The translations under genes were made by a program, and so were the position numbers. The notes beneath the pieces were generated by a model, which saw only the letters and a list, made by a program, of their open reading frames with translations, was not told the origin of the DNA and did no database searches. A DNA stretch of 64,000 nucleotides, taken from contig JAANDG010000474.1 of assembly GCA_036852015.1 (NCBI GenBank), forward strand, positions 1 through 64,000. The letters are read 5' to 3'. The stretch comes from Pelodera strongyloides (taxonomy: Eukaryota > Nematoda > Chromadorea > Rhabditida > Rhabditidae). The stretch's first letter is position 1. Every line of letters begins with the position of its first letter. Below, one piece after another: positions 43,400 to 55,210 of the stretch.

Positions 43400-43760
43400 T
43401 CGGTAGTTCAGAATGCAGGGGCTCCCTCGGGGACCCTGCAGTCAGACCATCAATGAATACTTCGGTAGCTCAGAATGCAGGGACTCCCTCGGGGGACCCT
43501 GCAGTCAGACCCTCAATGACAGTAAAGTTCAAGCTTTCACAGTAAGGGGCTCCCTCGGGGACCCTGCAGTCAGACCCTCAATGACAGTAAAGTTCAAGCT
43601 TTCACAGTACTTCTCCGTCACGTCTAGATCAAATAAGGCCTATATACCTAGGCGCACTACTTCGGTAGATCAGAAGACCGCAGGGGCTCCCTCGGGGGAT
43701 CCTGCAGTCAGTCCCTCAATGACATTTCAAGCTTTCACAGTACTTCTCCGTCACGTCTAT
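43400..43760 (+). repeat. Minisatellite with hairpin-forming units
   Basis: Four diverged units share GGCTCCCTCGGGGACCCTGC and CAGTCAGACCCTCAATGACA; GCAGGG...CCCTGC folds back on itself in each. TTCAAGCTTTCACAGTACTT repeats with it. 41810-43399 shows no supported gene; frames at 42934-43236 overlap on both strands and have no splice or family support. Confidence 0.85.
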
Positions 43761-43799
43761 ATGCGGTGATTAACAAAGTAAAGCGACAAAGTAATATTC

Positions 43800-45150
43800 T
43801 TTATCACTCTCCTTTTCCAGTAATCACTCACCCACACTCAATCTCCATCTCCAGATTTTCCCCCTCTCATGTTTTCTGTCTATCACCTTCCTCCTCGCTT
43901 TCTTCCTTTCATTTCCTCTCATCAACCACTAGTAACATTCTACTAGAGATAATATTTCGAAACCATTTAACTTATTGTATTGACTTTAGGTCTCACGGTC
44001 TCGCTCCCCACATACTTTCTTACTTCTTACTTGCCTACGCACAGTCTCACACTCATTTCACATCTCAGTCTCCTATTCCCTTTCCCCCTCCCTCACTCTT
44101 CCATTCCCACTCACCTTCTTTTCGTCTCCCTCTCACCCTCCTGTATTTTATTGTACTCACTGTATACCTTTGATGTTCCTACCCTTCTCGTTCTCACTGT
44201 CTATTGTCTAGTAGGCTTTGTATACTGTAGCTCGTCTTCTCACTCTCCTCCACTCATACTGTATTTATTTTTTACTCATCCATTCACACCTTCTTTCACC
44301 TCACTCACTCACTCTCCGTCTTCCACTTACTCTTACGTAGTGTAGATATTTTTTACCTTAATTCTCCTTAACGTAATTCATCTCATTCTCACCGTGTAGA
44401 TATTTTTCTCGTTAGCTCACGTCCCGCCGCCGTAATTCACCTCTTTTTCACCCTCACCTGGTGTAACTATTTTTTTCTCATTTACTCCCTCGTACTGTAT
44501 AGTGTATATATTTTTTCTAGTTAACTCACCGTCTTATTTCACCACTTGTTCACCCTCGCCTCTTACTCACCCCTGTACTGTATCTCGTTAATTCCCACTC
44601 CCCCCCCCCCCCCCCCCCCCCCCCCTTACTGCATAGGTATTGTGTAGACATATCTTCGTGTTACCTCTCAGTAACTCAAGCCCCCCCCCCTTTCCACCTT
44701 CACCTCTTGTAAATATTTTCTCTCATTTACTTACCCCTCCCCCGTACTGTATAGTGTATATTTTTTTCGTTAACTCACCGTCTTATCACCACTTGCTCAC
44801 TCTCGCCTCTTACTCGCCCATGTACTGTAACTCGTTAATTCCCCCCCCCCCTTGTTAACACACCGGAACTCCATTCCCCACGGTATAGTGTAAATATCTC
44901 TTCTCATTAACTCACTTTCGTTACTCACCTTTTGCTCACCCTCGCCTCTTACCTGCTCACCCCCCCCCGTACTGTATAGTGTATATATATATCTTCTCGT
45001 TAACTCACCCTAACTACCCCCTACCGTATAGTGTTGATATTTTTCTCAATAACTCACCGCCCTAACCCTAACTTACCTTAACTCACCCTGTTCCACCTTA
45101 ATCACTGTATAGTGTACATCTCTTTCTCGTTACTAACTCACACCTTTCCA
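43800..45150 (+). repeat. Pyrimidine-rich (CT/CAC) low-complexity DNA
   Basis: Strong strand asymmetry with repeated CTCACTCAC, CTCGTTAACTCACC and TGTATAGTGTA words, and a run of 26 C at 44600-44625. Ser/Leu/Pro-rich frames here are composition artefacts. Confidence 0.9.
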
Positions 45151-45960
45151 CGTATATAGTGTACATATTTTTCCCGTTACTCACCCATCTTCTTATATAG
45201 TGTACATATTTTTCCCGTTACTCACTAACTCACACCTTTCACTTTCCACCCCTTGTATATAGTGTACATATTTTTCTCGTTATTCACTAACTCACACCTC
45301 ACACCCCTGTATATAGTGTACATATTTTTCTCGTTACTCATTACTCACTAACTCACAGCTTCTAACCCCCTGTATATATTGTACATATCGTTCTCGTCAC
45401 TCACTAACTCACACCTTCTCACACCCAGGTATATAGTGTACATATTTTTCTCGTTACTCACTAACTCACATCTTCTAACCCCCTGTATATAGTGTACATA
45501 TTTTTCTCGTTACTCACTAACTCACAGCTTCTAACCCCCTGTATATATTGTACATATCGTTCTCGTCACTCACTAACTCACACCTTCTCACACCCAGGTA
45601 TATAGTGTACATATTTTTCTCGTTACTCACTAACTCACATCTTCTAACCCCCTGTATATAGTGTACATATTTTTCTCGTTACTCACTAACTCACAGCTTC
45701 TAACCCCCTGTATATATTGTACATATCGTTCTCGTCACTCACTAACTCACACCTTCTCACACCCAGGTATATAGTGTACATATTTTTTCTCGTTACTCAC
45801 TAACTCACATCTTCTAACCCCCTGTATATAGTGTACATATTTTTCTCGTTACTCACTAACTCACAGCTTCTAACCCCCTGTATATATTGTACATATCGTT
45901 CTCGTCACTCACTAACTCACACCTTCTCACACCCTGTATATAGTGTATATATTTTTCTTA
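45150..45960 (+). repeat. Higher-order tandem repeat, 169 bp made of three ~56-bp monomers
   Basis: Monomers of the form GTATATAGTGTACATATTTT, CTCGTTACTCACTAACTCAC, and a variable tail (ATCTTCTAACCCCC, AGCTTCTAACCCCC or ACCTTCTCACACCC) cycle in threes. The marker ACCCAGGTATATAG recurs at about 45425, 45594 and 45763, 169 bp apart. Confidence 0.9.
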
Positions 45961-46009
45961 CTCACCATTACTCACTCCCCTCACTGTATATAGTGTACAT
46001 ATTTGTGTT

Positions 46010-46262
46010 GTTTTTGTGTGTTTGTTTATGTTTTGTTGTTGTTGTGTGTTTTTTTTTATTGTTGTTGTGTGTATTTTTTATTGTTGTTGTGTATTTTTAT
46101 TGTTGTTGTGTATTTTTATTGTTGTTGTGTATTTTTATTGTTGTTGTGTATTTTTATTGTTGTTGTGTATTTTTATTGTTGTTGTGTATTTTTATTGTTG
46201 TTGTGTATTTTTAGTGTTGTTGTGTATTTTTATGTGTTGTATATTTTTTATTGTTGTTGTGT
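46010..46262 (+). repeat. 19-bp tandem repeat
   Basis: GTGTATTTTTATTGTTGTT repeated about ten times. The Cys/Val/Leu-rich frames across it are artefacts. 46263-46430 is T-rich. Confidence 0.93.
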
Positions 46263-46432
46263 ATTGGGGTTAGCCCTTTTTGGTTTTTTTATTGTTTTTT
46301 TTTAAATTTGTTTGTGTTTTGTATTTTTATTGTGTTTTTTTATTTATTTGTTTTATTTATTAGTTTTTTTTTATTTTTTATTTTTTGTTTTTTTTTTAAT
46401 CATTATTACAAGACTAACCATACTTTTTTTAG

Positions 46433-46531
46433 GCGAGCGATGAGTGCAACAAGGATACTCGGCCGCATTCCGGAGTCCCTGCAGGAGCGAAACCTAGTTC
46501 TAAAGATGAGTTTCGTCAATTTTTCTTTTAA
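46433..46531 (+). other. Possible 3'-terminal exon
   Basis: Follows a long T-rich tract and CTTTTTTTAG. Open from the acceptor to TAA 46529-46531 (HSGVPAGAKPSSKDEFRQFF), with AATAAA at 46530-46535 overlapping the stop. Partner exons upstream are not visible through the repeat DNA. Confidence 0.3.
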
Positions 46532-46639
46532 TAAAAATGTGTAAGATCTCTCCCGCTTCACTTTCGGTGGCGTCCCTGTAGTGAAGTGGAAGAAAACCAA
46601 AAGCGCCGCACTTGAACGCCCCTTCTCCGTAGGACTGGT

Positions 46640-48450
46640 CGCAGTAGTTTCTGCTGGAAACTACTGTTACTTGCTTAGTATCGGTATGCTAAATTACTTT
46701 GGCCGAAGTAATTTTAGCGCACCTTGTTCTACTCAAAATGGGCGGTTGGCACTCGAAGGAGTGCTGAACGCCGCGTTATTTATAGGTGGTGTCATGAAAG
46801 TTACTGCTGGGAACTTTTGTGACATGACTTGATGCGCTAAATTACCTTGGCAGATGTAAATTGGTGTACCTTGTTCTAATCGAAATTGTTGTTCGTACTC
46901 TTTCGTTTTGAAGGAGTGCGGAACACACACTGCATTATTTATAGGCGGTGTAACGTTTCTCTCTGCTGGGAACGTTTGCAACATGCTTTGGGGCGCTCAA
47001 TTACTTTGACCGAAGTAATTTCAGCGTGACTTGTTCTGATCAAAATTGTTGTTCGCACTCCTTCGTTTTGAAGGAGTGCTGAACTTCGCGTTATTTATAG
47101 GGGGTGTCATGAAAGTTACTGCTGGGAACTTTTGTGACACGCCTTGATGCCCTAAATTACTTTGGCTGATGTAAATTAGTGCACCTTGCTATAATCGAAA
47201 TTGTTGTTCGTACTCTTTCGCTTTGAAGGAGAGCGGAACACACACTGCATTATTTACAGGCGTTGTAACAAACGTTTCTGCTGGGAACGTTTGCAACATG
47301 CTTTGGGCGCTAAATTACTTTGACCGAAGTAATTTTAGCGTAACTTGTTCTAATCAAAATTGTTGTTCGCACTCCTTCGTTTTGAAGGAGTGCTGAACTT
47401 CGCGTTATTTATAGGTGGTGTCACGAAAGTTACTGCTGGGAACTTTTGTGACACGCCTTGATGCCCTAAATTACTTCGGCTGATGTAAATTAGTGCACCT
47501 TGCTATAATCGAAATTGTTGTTCGTACTCTTTCGCTTTGAAGGAGAGCGGAACACACACTGCATTATTTACAGGCGTTGTAACAAACGTTTCTGCTGGGA
47601 ACGTTTGCAACATGCTTTGGGCGCTAAATTACTTTGACCGAAGTAATTTTAGCGTAACTTGTTCTAATCAAAATTGTTGTTCGCACTCCTTCGTTTTGAA
47701 GTTCAGCACTCCTTCGTTTTGAAGGAGTGCTGAACGCCGCGTTATTTATAGGTGGTGTCACGAAAGTTACTGCTGGGAACTTTTGTGACATGCCTTGATG
47801 CGCTAAATTACTTTGGCCGATGTAAATTAGTGTACCTTGCTATAATCGAAATTGTTGTTCGTACTCTTTCGTTTTGAAGGAGTGCGGAACACACACTGCA
47901 TTATTTACAGGCGTTGTAACAAACGTTTCTGCTGTGAACGTTTGCAACATGCTTTGGGGCTCTAAACTACCTTGACCGAAGTGAATTTCGCGTAACTTGT
48001 TCTAATCAAAATTGTTGTTCGCACTCCTTCGTTTTGAAGTTCAGCACTCCTTCGTTTTGAAGGAGTGCTGAACGCCGCGTTATTTATAGGTGGTGTCACG
48101 AAAGTTACTGCTGGGAACTTTTGTGACATGCCTTGATGCGCTAAATTACTTTGGCCGATGTAAATTAGTGTACCTTGCTATAATCGAAATTGTTGTTCGT
48201 ACTCTTTCGTTTTGAAGGAGTGCGGAACACACACTGCATTATTTACAGGCGGTGTAACAAACGTTTCTGCTGTGAACGTTTGCAAAATGATTTGGGGCTC
48301 TAAATTACCTTGACCGAAGTGAATTTCGCGTAACTTGTTCTAATCAAAGTTGTTGTTCGCACTCCTTCGTTTTTAAGGAGTGCTGAACACCGCTTATATA
48401 GGCGGTGTCACAAATGTTTCTGCTGGGAACCTTTGTGGCACCTCCTGTAA
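46640..48450 (+). repeat. Tandem array of ~160-bp units that fold into three hairpins each, in A/B dimers
   Basis: About eleven units alternate between two diverged types, giving a dimer period of about 314-338 bp. Each unit has, in order: (1) a stem around the loop CTGCTGGG; (2) a CTAAATTAC...GTAA(A/T)TTAG stem; (3) a GCACTCCTTC-GTTTT-GAAGGAGTGC-like stem. Hairpin 1 stems differ in sequence but stay complementary: CAGTAGTTT/AAACTACTG (46642-46666), TGTCATGAAAGTT/AACTTTTGTGACA (46790-46824), CAAACGTT/AACGTTTG with GTTG/CAAC outside (47262-47297). No frames are conserved. A type of structured element I do not recognise. Confidence 0.9.
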
Positions 48451-48569
48451 ACTTACAGTCGTTCTCATTTGCAATTGTTTTGTAACTTTTCCCCAACACG
48501 TGCGGCGTAGTTATGCAAAAACTTAAGAAAAAGTAAATTTCGGGAATAAAACTGATAGCTGTTCTATAT

Positions 48570-49058
48570 CTGTCACTCATTGAGCAATGTGATGGACAGT
48601 GCAATTTGTTCGAAGAGGTTGTGGACCCGGCAGTGGACGTGTTGTTGACCGATCGGTGATGCATCATACGTTCCGTGCGTGGATGCATGACGTGGGTTAG
48701 TTCTGTCCTTTCATTTTGCCATTTTTTGTGCGTATAGTAGCTACTACAAGATATATGCACAACTATTTGATCTTCCTGTTACGTGTGTTGCACCTAGGAT
48801 TGAAGGCTCTATTTACTGTTGTTTAGACTAATTTTGCATGTTCAGGTTATTCGACGGACTTCGGCAGGCTATGAGGATCGACAGGAAGATCGACAGTACC
48901 GTGACAGCTCTCACTGGTATGTTTACTTATTTTCATACGTATTTTCACATTATTTGTGATTTTCACACACTTTAAATGATTAGTATTTTATTTCATTATT
49001 ATTTTCAGCGCACTCAAAGGAAGGAAGTTCTCCGCAACAACAGGGCATGGACCAGTGA
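48570..49058 (+). other. Three-exon 3' gene fragment
   Basis: Exon ending at 48655 (donor GTGATG), 48846-48916 (TTCAG / GTATGT) and 49009-49058 (TTTTCAG to TGA) join in phase. The first reads a hydrophobic signal-like run (LIAVLYLSLI) then CDGQCNLFEEVVDPAVDVLL; the second LFDGLRQAMRIDRKIDSTVT; the third HSKEGSSPQQQGMDQ and stop. No in-frame ATG precedes the hydrophobic run, so the first exon and start are missing. A small secreted protein is possible. Another frame of exon 2 is also open, which lowers certainty. Confidence 0.35.
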
Positions 49059-49573
49059 ACATCTAGCTTTGATAAGGGCGGCCCGCCCACTGTGAGTATT
49101 TTTAATTGTATGCGATAATTGTGAATGCACAATGTAGCCAGGTAGTTTTTCTTATTTACAACCTTACAACTCACTCATTAGCCCTTATTTTATGGAGTAA
49201 ATCTCCCAAATCTTTGTTTTTCAACGATATTTCTTTGTTACTTATTGAGCGAAGTGTTGGGATATCCGCCGATCAACTCACGAAGATGGAAGCCGTTTGT
49301 TATCCACAAAAGTGGAGAGAGCGCGAACTTTACGGAACGACAATATAGGTTGGTTCTTTTTGGTGCCTTCTTGAAGAATATACTTTGTAGATACTAAAAC
49401 ACCCTTCCTCCACAGTATTTGGTTTTCCTTTGTAAATGTGTATGCTATATTTGCCGTGCAGACTGTACAGAAGCTGATGGTTAGTTAGTAGAGTAGTATA
49501 TTAGTATATTAAACATAAGCCGCTCATAATTGCTACTAATTTGACTCAAAAGTTCATCGGTTATTTGTTTCAG

Positions 49574-51251
49574 GAACACTACTCTCATTCCGTCACTGGC
49601 TGTGAACACCTATTCACGGACACTATGTGCATGTGCCTGTCCGCATCGTTAGCTGTGTTTTCATTCAAGGTAATCACTTAGAGTAGTTTTGCATAGCGTA
49701 TAATTTGCTAATGACGACATGATTACTGCGCTCCGTCACAATGAGGGGTGTTGGATTTATGTCCTATGCTGACAATGAGATCTTACAAAAAATTTCTGAT
49801 CCCCATTGTTTATCCCAAAAAAAGTCATTTTAAACGGAGTATATTATTGGAGTTATTGGAGATATATTATTATAGTAAGTTATATTGGAGTAGGGTTATG
49901 TTTTCAGTGATCACATGACATGATATCTATGAACTCGCTTCTGTCTATGATAAGGATCCTCCCGGCTAGTTGTATAAGACCCTAGGTGGACAGGAACCTA
50001 TAGAAGGATAGGTGATTATCTAGAAATCTAGACTCTACGTTCACATGGAAATTGTTTAGGGAATCTACGACCATTTCGTCACTGACTGCAACATTGAAGC
50101 TTGCATCCCATTACGGCGGCCCTAGCTGTTTTAAACAAAGGTAATTCACCCTTCCTTGAATATTGTTCGTGTTGTTTTTGTGTTTTATTTATGTTTCATA
50201 GGTTTATTCCCTAAGAGATCACAGATCACGTTTGTAAGCGGTGTTTGATTGTGTCAGTAACGTTTAGTAATAGGGGACATATGGATATGTTTCACTAAAT
50301 GTGTACACATTTACACTTGCATTTGGTCTGAGCTGAGACCATTCGACTGATGATTTACTGTGTGTAGTGTGTGGTGATGCAGGCAACATCTATGCTTCTA
50401 AGTTTTCTTATGTAACTTCCGTTTCTGTTAGAGGATGAGAATGAGAACATCAATTCAAATAGTGAAAAAGCAGTCTTAATTTCTGTACTCTCTTTAGGCG
50501 TCCGTACACATACTGGTCAGATTGAGCGGAGGTGCCAACTGCCAATGGCAGCCGTATGAATATCCAACGATGCGCAGTGAGTTTATATTCGTCCTTTATC
50601 TGCTTTTGTAACCTTTTCTACTAGACAACGCTATGTGGATTCCGAAAAAAATTACGTGTAGCTGCGTTTTCTGCCATAGAACTCTGTGGCGAGCCTTTCT
50701 CATTGCATGAAATAATGTGACGCACTCGCTTAACTTGAAGAATATTGTGATTATTGATTTTCGACCATAAAATGATGTGATGATGATGAGATCACTTTGT
50801 AACGCATTAACATATATCGGTATATCTACATTAGTTATTTCTAAAGTGATCATAGTTGCAGGAACTCGAGGACGGGGCGGTGACTACGAAGGCGACAGCG
50901 ATGGGAAAAATGAGAAGCATGAGAAGGATTTGGCCGACCATCTCAATTTTTTCGTTTCCGGACACAAGGTAGGTTGCAACTTGACGTGATGCTACTATGC
51001 TACTCTGCAAGTTCTGTAGACCCAAGCTGTGCTAACAAAGGCTACAAAGGCAACTCCTACTCCTCATCTGTTCACGAATGTAGTTGCTATCCAAGGAAGG
51101 TTTCGCTGTAGTCAAGTACATTGCGTTTGGATATAAATAGTTCAAGTTTCTTCTCTAGGAATTCGTGGACAGGGACCGGAAGATACATAAATTGTTTTCG
51201 ACAATTTCGCGTGGGCTGAGGATATGGGAGGTTGGTTTAACATTTACATGA
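49574..51251 (+). CDS. Four-exon gene fragment, unknown product
   Basis: Exons 49574-49669, 50498-50576, 50862-50968 and 51159-51251 all have good acceptors (TTTCAG, CTTTAG, TTGCAG, CTCTAG) and the first three have donors; lengths 96, 79, 107 and 93 keep one frame open to TGA 51249-51251. Exon 1 is Cys-rich (CEHLFTDTMCMCLSASL), exon 3 acidic/basic low complexity (GDYEGDSDGKNEKHEKDL) and exon 4 basic (DRDRKIHKLFSTISRGLRIW). AATAAA at 51413-51418 fits a 3' end. The 5' end is not identified. A diverged copy of exon 1 lies in intron 1. Confidence 0.55.
50060..50140 (+). pseudogene. Diverged duplicate of the exon at 49574
   Basis: TACGACCATTTCGTCACTGA parallels TACTCTCATTCCGTCACTGG at the same reading position, and the donor side AACAAAGGTAATTCAC parallels TTCAAGGTAATCAC. 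The duplicate frame hits TAG early, so splicing it in would end the protein. Confidence 0.55.
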
Positions 51252-51714
51252 TTACATTCAGCGAACTCCCAAGTTGTATCCAATAGTTGAACACTAGCGA
51301 GAGTTGGTGTTAGAAGCTACTGTAGCTAACCGTCCAAAAATTTCTAATATTTTTCATAGGATGAATAAAAGTAGGTGGTAGTAGGTTAGCTGTTTTAAGT
51401 TGTTTTTCAAACAATAAAATCTTTGCTCGTTGTGTTGCTTGTACCCCGATTATTTTGTACTGTATTTTGTTGTGCTTTGAATTTGTGTTTTGAGTATTTT
51501 ATTATGACTGTTTTCGTTATGATTTGTGAGTCTTTAATATTCGCGACCCATTGATGTAGGGTTTATCACACAAATTTTTCCGTCGGGTTAAGCATCTATC
51601 TGATTATCGATGTTAGGAGATATATTCGGAAAGTTCAATTGGGACCGTGCGCGCATATGTAAAGTGTTTTCAAGCAAGATAAGTTCTAACGCATTATCTT
51701 ATTTGGTTATATGC

Positions 51715-54352
51715 ATCACGGTATTTTCAGTTACGTGAAAATAACGTGCGCATACAGTCGTTTTAAAATAAAAAATATGATCTATACAAAATTAGTGCGC
51801 CGCAACATTTTCCAGCAGACTGTGTTATGGCGCTCTTTTTTATCAAACGGATTGCATGCGTAACGTTATTTTATGCCAGCGCGCGTTACCCATGCGTTGC
51901 TTACATAAAATAACGTGCGCATATAGTCCTCTTAAAATAAAATATGATCTTCTCAGAATTAGTGCGCCGCAACATTTTCCAGCAGACTGTGTTGTGGCGC
52001 TCTTTTTTATCAAACGAATTGTATGCGTAGCGTTATTTTATGCCAGCGCGCGTTACCCATGCGTTGCGTACATAAAATAACGTGCGCATATAGTCATCTT
52101 AAAATAAAATATGATCTTCTCAGAATTAGTGCGCCGCAACATTTTCCAGCAGACTGTGTTATGGCGCTCTTTTTTATCAAACGGATTGCATGCGTAACGT
52201 TATTTTATGCCAGCGCGCGTTACCCATGCGTTGCTTACATAAAATAACGTGCGCATATAGTCCTCTTAAAATAAAATATGATCTTCTCAGAATTAGTGCG
52301 CCGCAACATTTTCCAGCAGACTGTGTTGTGGCGCTCTTTTTTATCAAACGGATTGCATGCGTAACGTTATTTTCTGCCAGCGCGCGTTACCCGTGCGTTG
52401 CTTACATAAAATAACGTGTGCATATAGTCCTCTTAAAATAAAATATGATCTTCTCAGAATTAGTGCGCCGCAACATTTTCCAGCAGACTGTGTTGTGGCG
52501 CTCTTTTTTTATCAAACGGATTGCATGCGTAACGTTATTTTCTGCCAGCGCGCGTTACCCATGCGTTGCTTACATAAAATAACGTGCGCATATAGTCCTC
52601 TTAAAATAAAATATGATCTTCTCAGAATTAGTGCGCCGCAACATTTTCCAGCAGACTGTGTTGTGGCGCTCTTTTTTATCAAACGGATTGCATGCGTAAC
52701 GTTATTTTCTGCCAGCGCGCGTTACCCATGCGTTGCTTACATAAAATAACGTGCGCATATAGTCCTTTTAAAATAAAATAAAATAAAATATGATCTTCTC
52801 AGAATTAGTGCGCCGCAACATTTTCCAGCAGACTGTGATATGGCGCTCTTTTTTATCAAACGGATTGCATGCGTAACGTTATTTTATGCCAGCGCGCGTT
52901 ACCCATGCGTTGCTTACATAAAATAACGTGCGCATATAGTCCTCTTAAAATAAAATAAAATAAAGTATGATCTTCTCAGAATTAGTGCGCCGCAACATTT
53001 TCCAGCAGACTGTGTTGTGGCGCTCTTTTTTATCAAACGGATTGCATGCGTAACGTTATTTTCTGCCAGCGCCCGTTACCCATGCGTTCCTTACATAAAA
53101 TAACGTGCGCATATAGTCCTCTTAAAATAAAATATGATCTTCTCAGAATTAGTGCGCCGCAACATTTTCCAGCAGACTGTGTTGTGGCGCTCTTTTTTTA
53201 TCAAACGGATTGCATGCGTAACGTTATTTTCTGCCGGCGCGCGTTACCCATGCGTTGCTTACATAAAATAACGTGCGCATATAGTCCTCTTAAAATAAAA
53301 TATGATCTCAGAATTAGTGCGCCGCAACATTTTCCAGCAGACTGTGTTATGGCGCTCTTTTTTATCAAACGGATTGCATGCGTAACGTTATTTTCTGCCA
53401 GCGCGCGTTACCCATGCGTTGCTTACATAAAATAACGTGCGCATATAGTCCTTTTAAAATAAAATATGATCTTCTCAGAATTAGTGCGCCGCAACATTTT
53501 CCAGCAGACTGTGTTATGGCGCTCTTTTTTATCAAACGGATTGCATGCGTAACGTTATTTTCTGCCAGCGCGCGTTACCCATGCGTTGCTTACATAAAAT
53601 AACGTGCGCATATAGTCCTTTTAAAATAAAATATGATCTTCTCAGAATTAGTGCGCCGCAACATTTTCCAGCAGACTGTGTTATGGCGCTCTTTTTTATC
53701 AAACGGATTGCATGCGTAACGTTATTTTCTGCCAGCGCGCGTTACCCATGCGTTGCTTACATAAAATAACGTGCTCATATAGTCCTCTTAAAATAAAATA
53801 TGATCTTCTCAGAATTAGTGCGCCGCAACATTTTCCAGCAGACTGTGTTATGGCGCTCTTTTTTATCAAACGGATTGCATGCGTAACGTTATTTTCTGCC
53901 AGCGCGCGTTACCCATGCGTTGCTTACATAAAATAACGTGCGCATATAGTCCTCTTAAAATAAAATATGATCTTCTCAGAAATAGTGCGCCGCAACATTT
54001 TCCAGCAGACTGTGTTGTGGCGCTCTTTTTTATCAAACGAATTGTATGCGTAGCGTTATTTTCTGCCAGCGCGCGTTACCCATGCGTAGCTTCTGAGAAT
54101 TAGTGGTGCGCCGCAACATTTTCCAGCAGACTGTGTTGAACGGATTGCATGCGTAACGTTATTTTCTGCCAGTGCGCGTTGCCCGTGCGTTGCTTACATA
54201 AAATAACGTTCGCATATTGTCCTTCTAAAATAAAATAAAATATGATCTTCTGAGAATTAGTGCGCTGCAAAATTTTCCCGCAGACTGTGTTGTGGCGCTC
54301 TTTTTTATCAAACGGATTTTTTTTTATCAAAATAATATGTTGCGGCGCTCGT
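51715..54352 (+). repeat. Family A array: about fifteen 167-bp monomers
   Basis: Exact 167-bp period over most of the array (for example GCATGCGTAACGTTATTTT at 51846-52180 and on). Landmarks per unit: GTGCGCCGCAACATTTTCC, AGCAGACTGTGTTGTGGCGC, CAGCGCGCGTTACCCATGCG, ATAAAATAACGTGCGCATAT. Units are nearly identical apart from short AAAATA expansions near 52775 and 52945 and decay at the right end after 54080. The repeated 74-codon frames are artefacts of the period. Confidence 0.97.
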
Positions 54353-54356
54353 TTAA

Positions 54357-54765
54357 AGGGTCAGGCCCTTTTCAGATAACCCCTATTGTTGATGACTTCG
54401 TCGGATTCTCCGTTTCAAATATAGTAGGCTGAATTTTTTTCCAATTTTTAGTAGCAATATTCACGCAGTTTTCAGCAATTTACCATGGCCAGTCATACAC
54501 AACAATCAATCGCAGTTGTCACGCCCATTCACGCTGATTGGCCAATAACCCAATTGCCACGCCCAATATAGCATATTGGCCAGTCAGCGCGAAGGGGCGT
54601 GACAACTGCGATTGATTGTTGTGTATGACTGGACATGGTAAATTGCTGGTAATTGCGTGAATGTTGCGCTTGAAGTTTGAAAAAAAATTGCATCCTAACA
54701 TATTTGATACGGAGAATCAGATAGAATTATATAAAATAGGTGTTACCTGAAATGGGTCTGACCCT
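54357..54765. mobile_element. TTAA fold-back element at the family A/B junction
   Basis: TTAA at 54353-54356 and 54766-54769; ends AGGGTCAGGCCCTTTTCAG and its near reverse complement. Long inner arms CAGTCATACACAACAATCAA and TTGATTGTTGTGTATGACTG pair perfectly. The equivalent junction at about 16630 (ACTCGTTCAAATGTGTGATA) lacks it. Confidence 0.93.
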
Positions 54766-55210
54766 TTAACTGTGTGATATTTTAATTTAAGCTCTCAACA
54801 TACGAATACGGTATGGCGCAACAAAATTTCAATTTAGACGCGTGTCGCGGCTTTATTGTACTGAATACTGTTACCCGCGTCATTTAAATTGGACGCGCCG
54901 TACCGTAACCGTATGCTGCGAGTTCATTTAAAGTAAAGGATGCGTAGCAGAACTCTTGCACTGAAGACTGTGACGCATGTTTTATAATTTGAAAGTAGGT
55001 GCGCCATATCGTGGCCGTATGTAGCGCACAGAGTTTTCAATTAAAGGCATGCGCCGCAGCATTCTTGCACTGACAGCATGACGAAGGTTTCAATTTAAAT
55101 TATGTGCGCCATATCGCTGCGGCAAGTAGCGACCACTACTTTAAATTTAAATGTGTGACATCTCCGTGCAATAATGCGCGACGCGCGCGCTTTTAATATA
55201 GACTTTCTCA

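Noticed and set aside
43766..46305. Ser/Leu/Pro-rich and Cys/Val-rich reading frames
   Set aside because: Products of CT-rich and TTG-rich low-complexity DNA.
51856..54103. Repeated 74-codon frames
   Set aside because: They recur every 167 bp with the satellite and keep no start or stop logic of a gene family.
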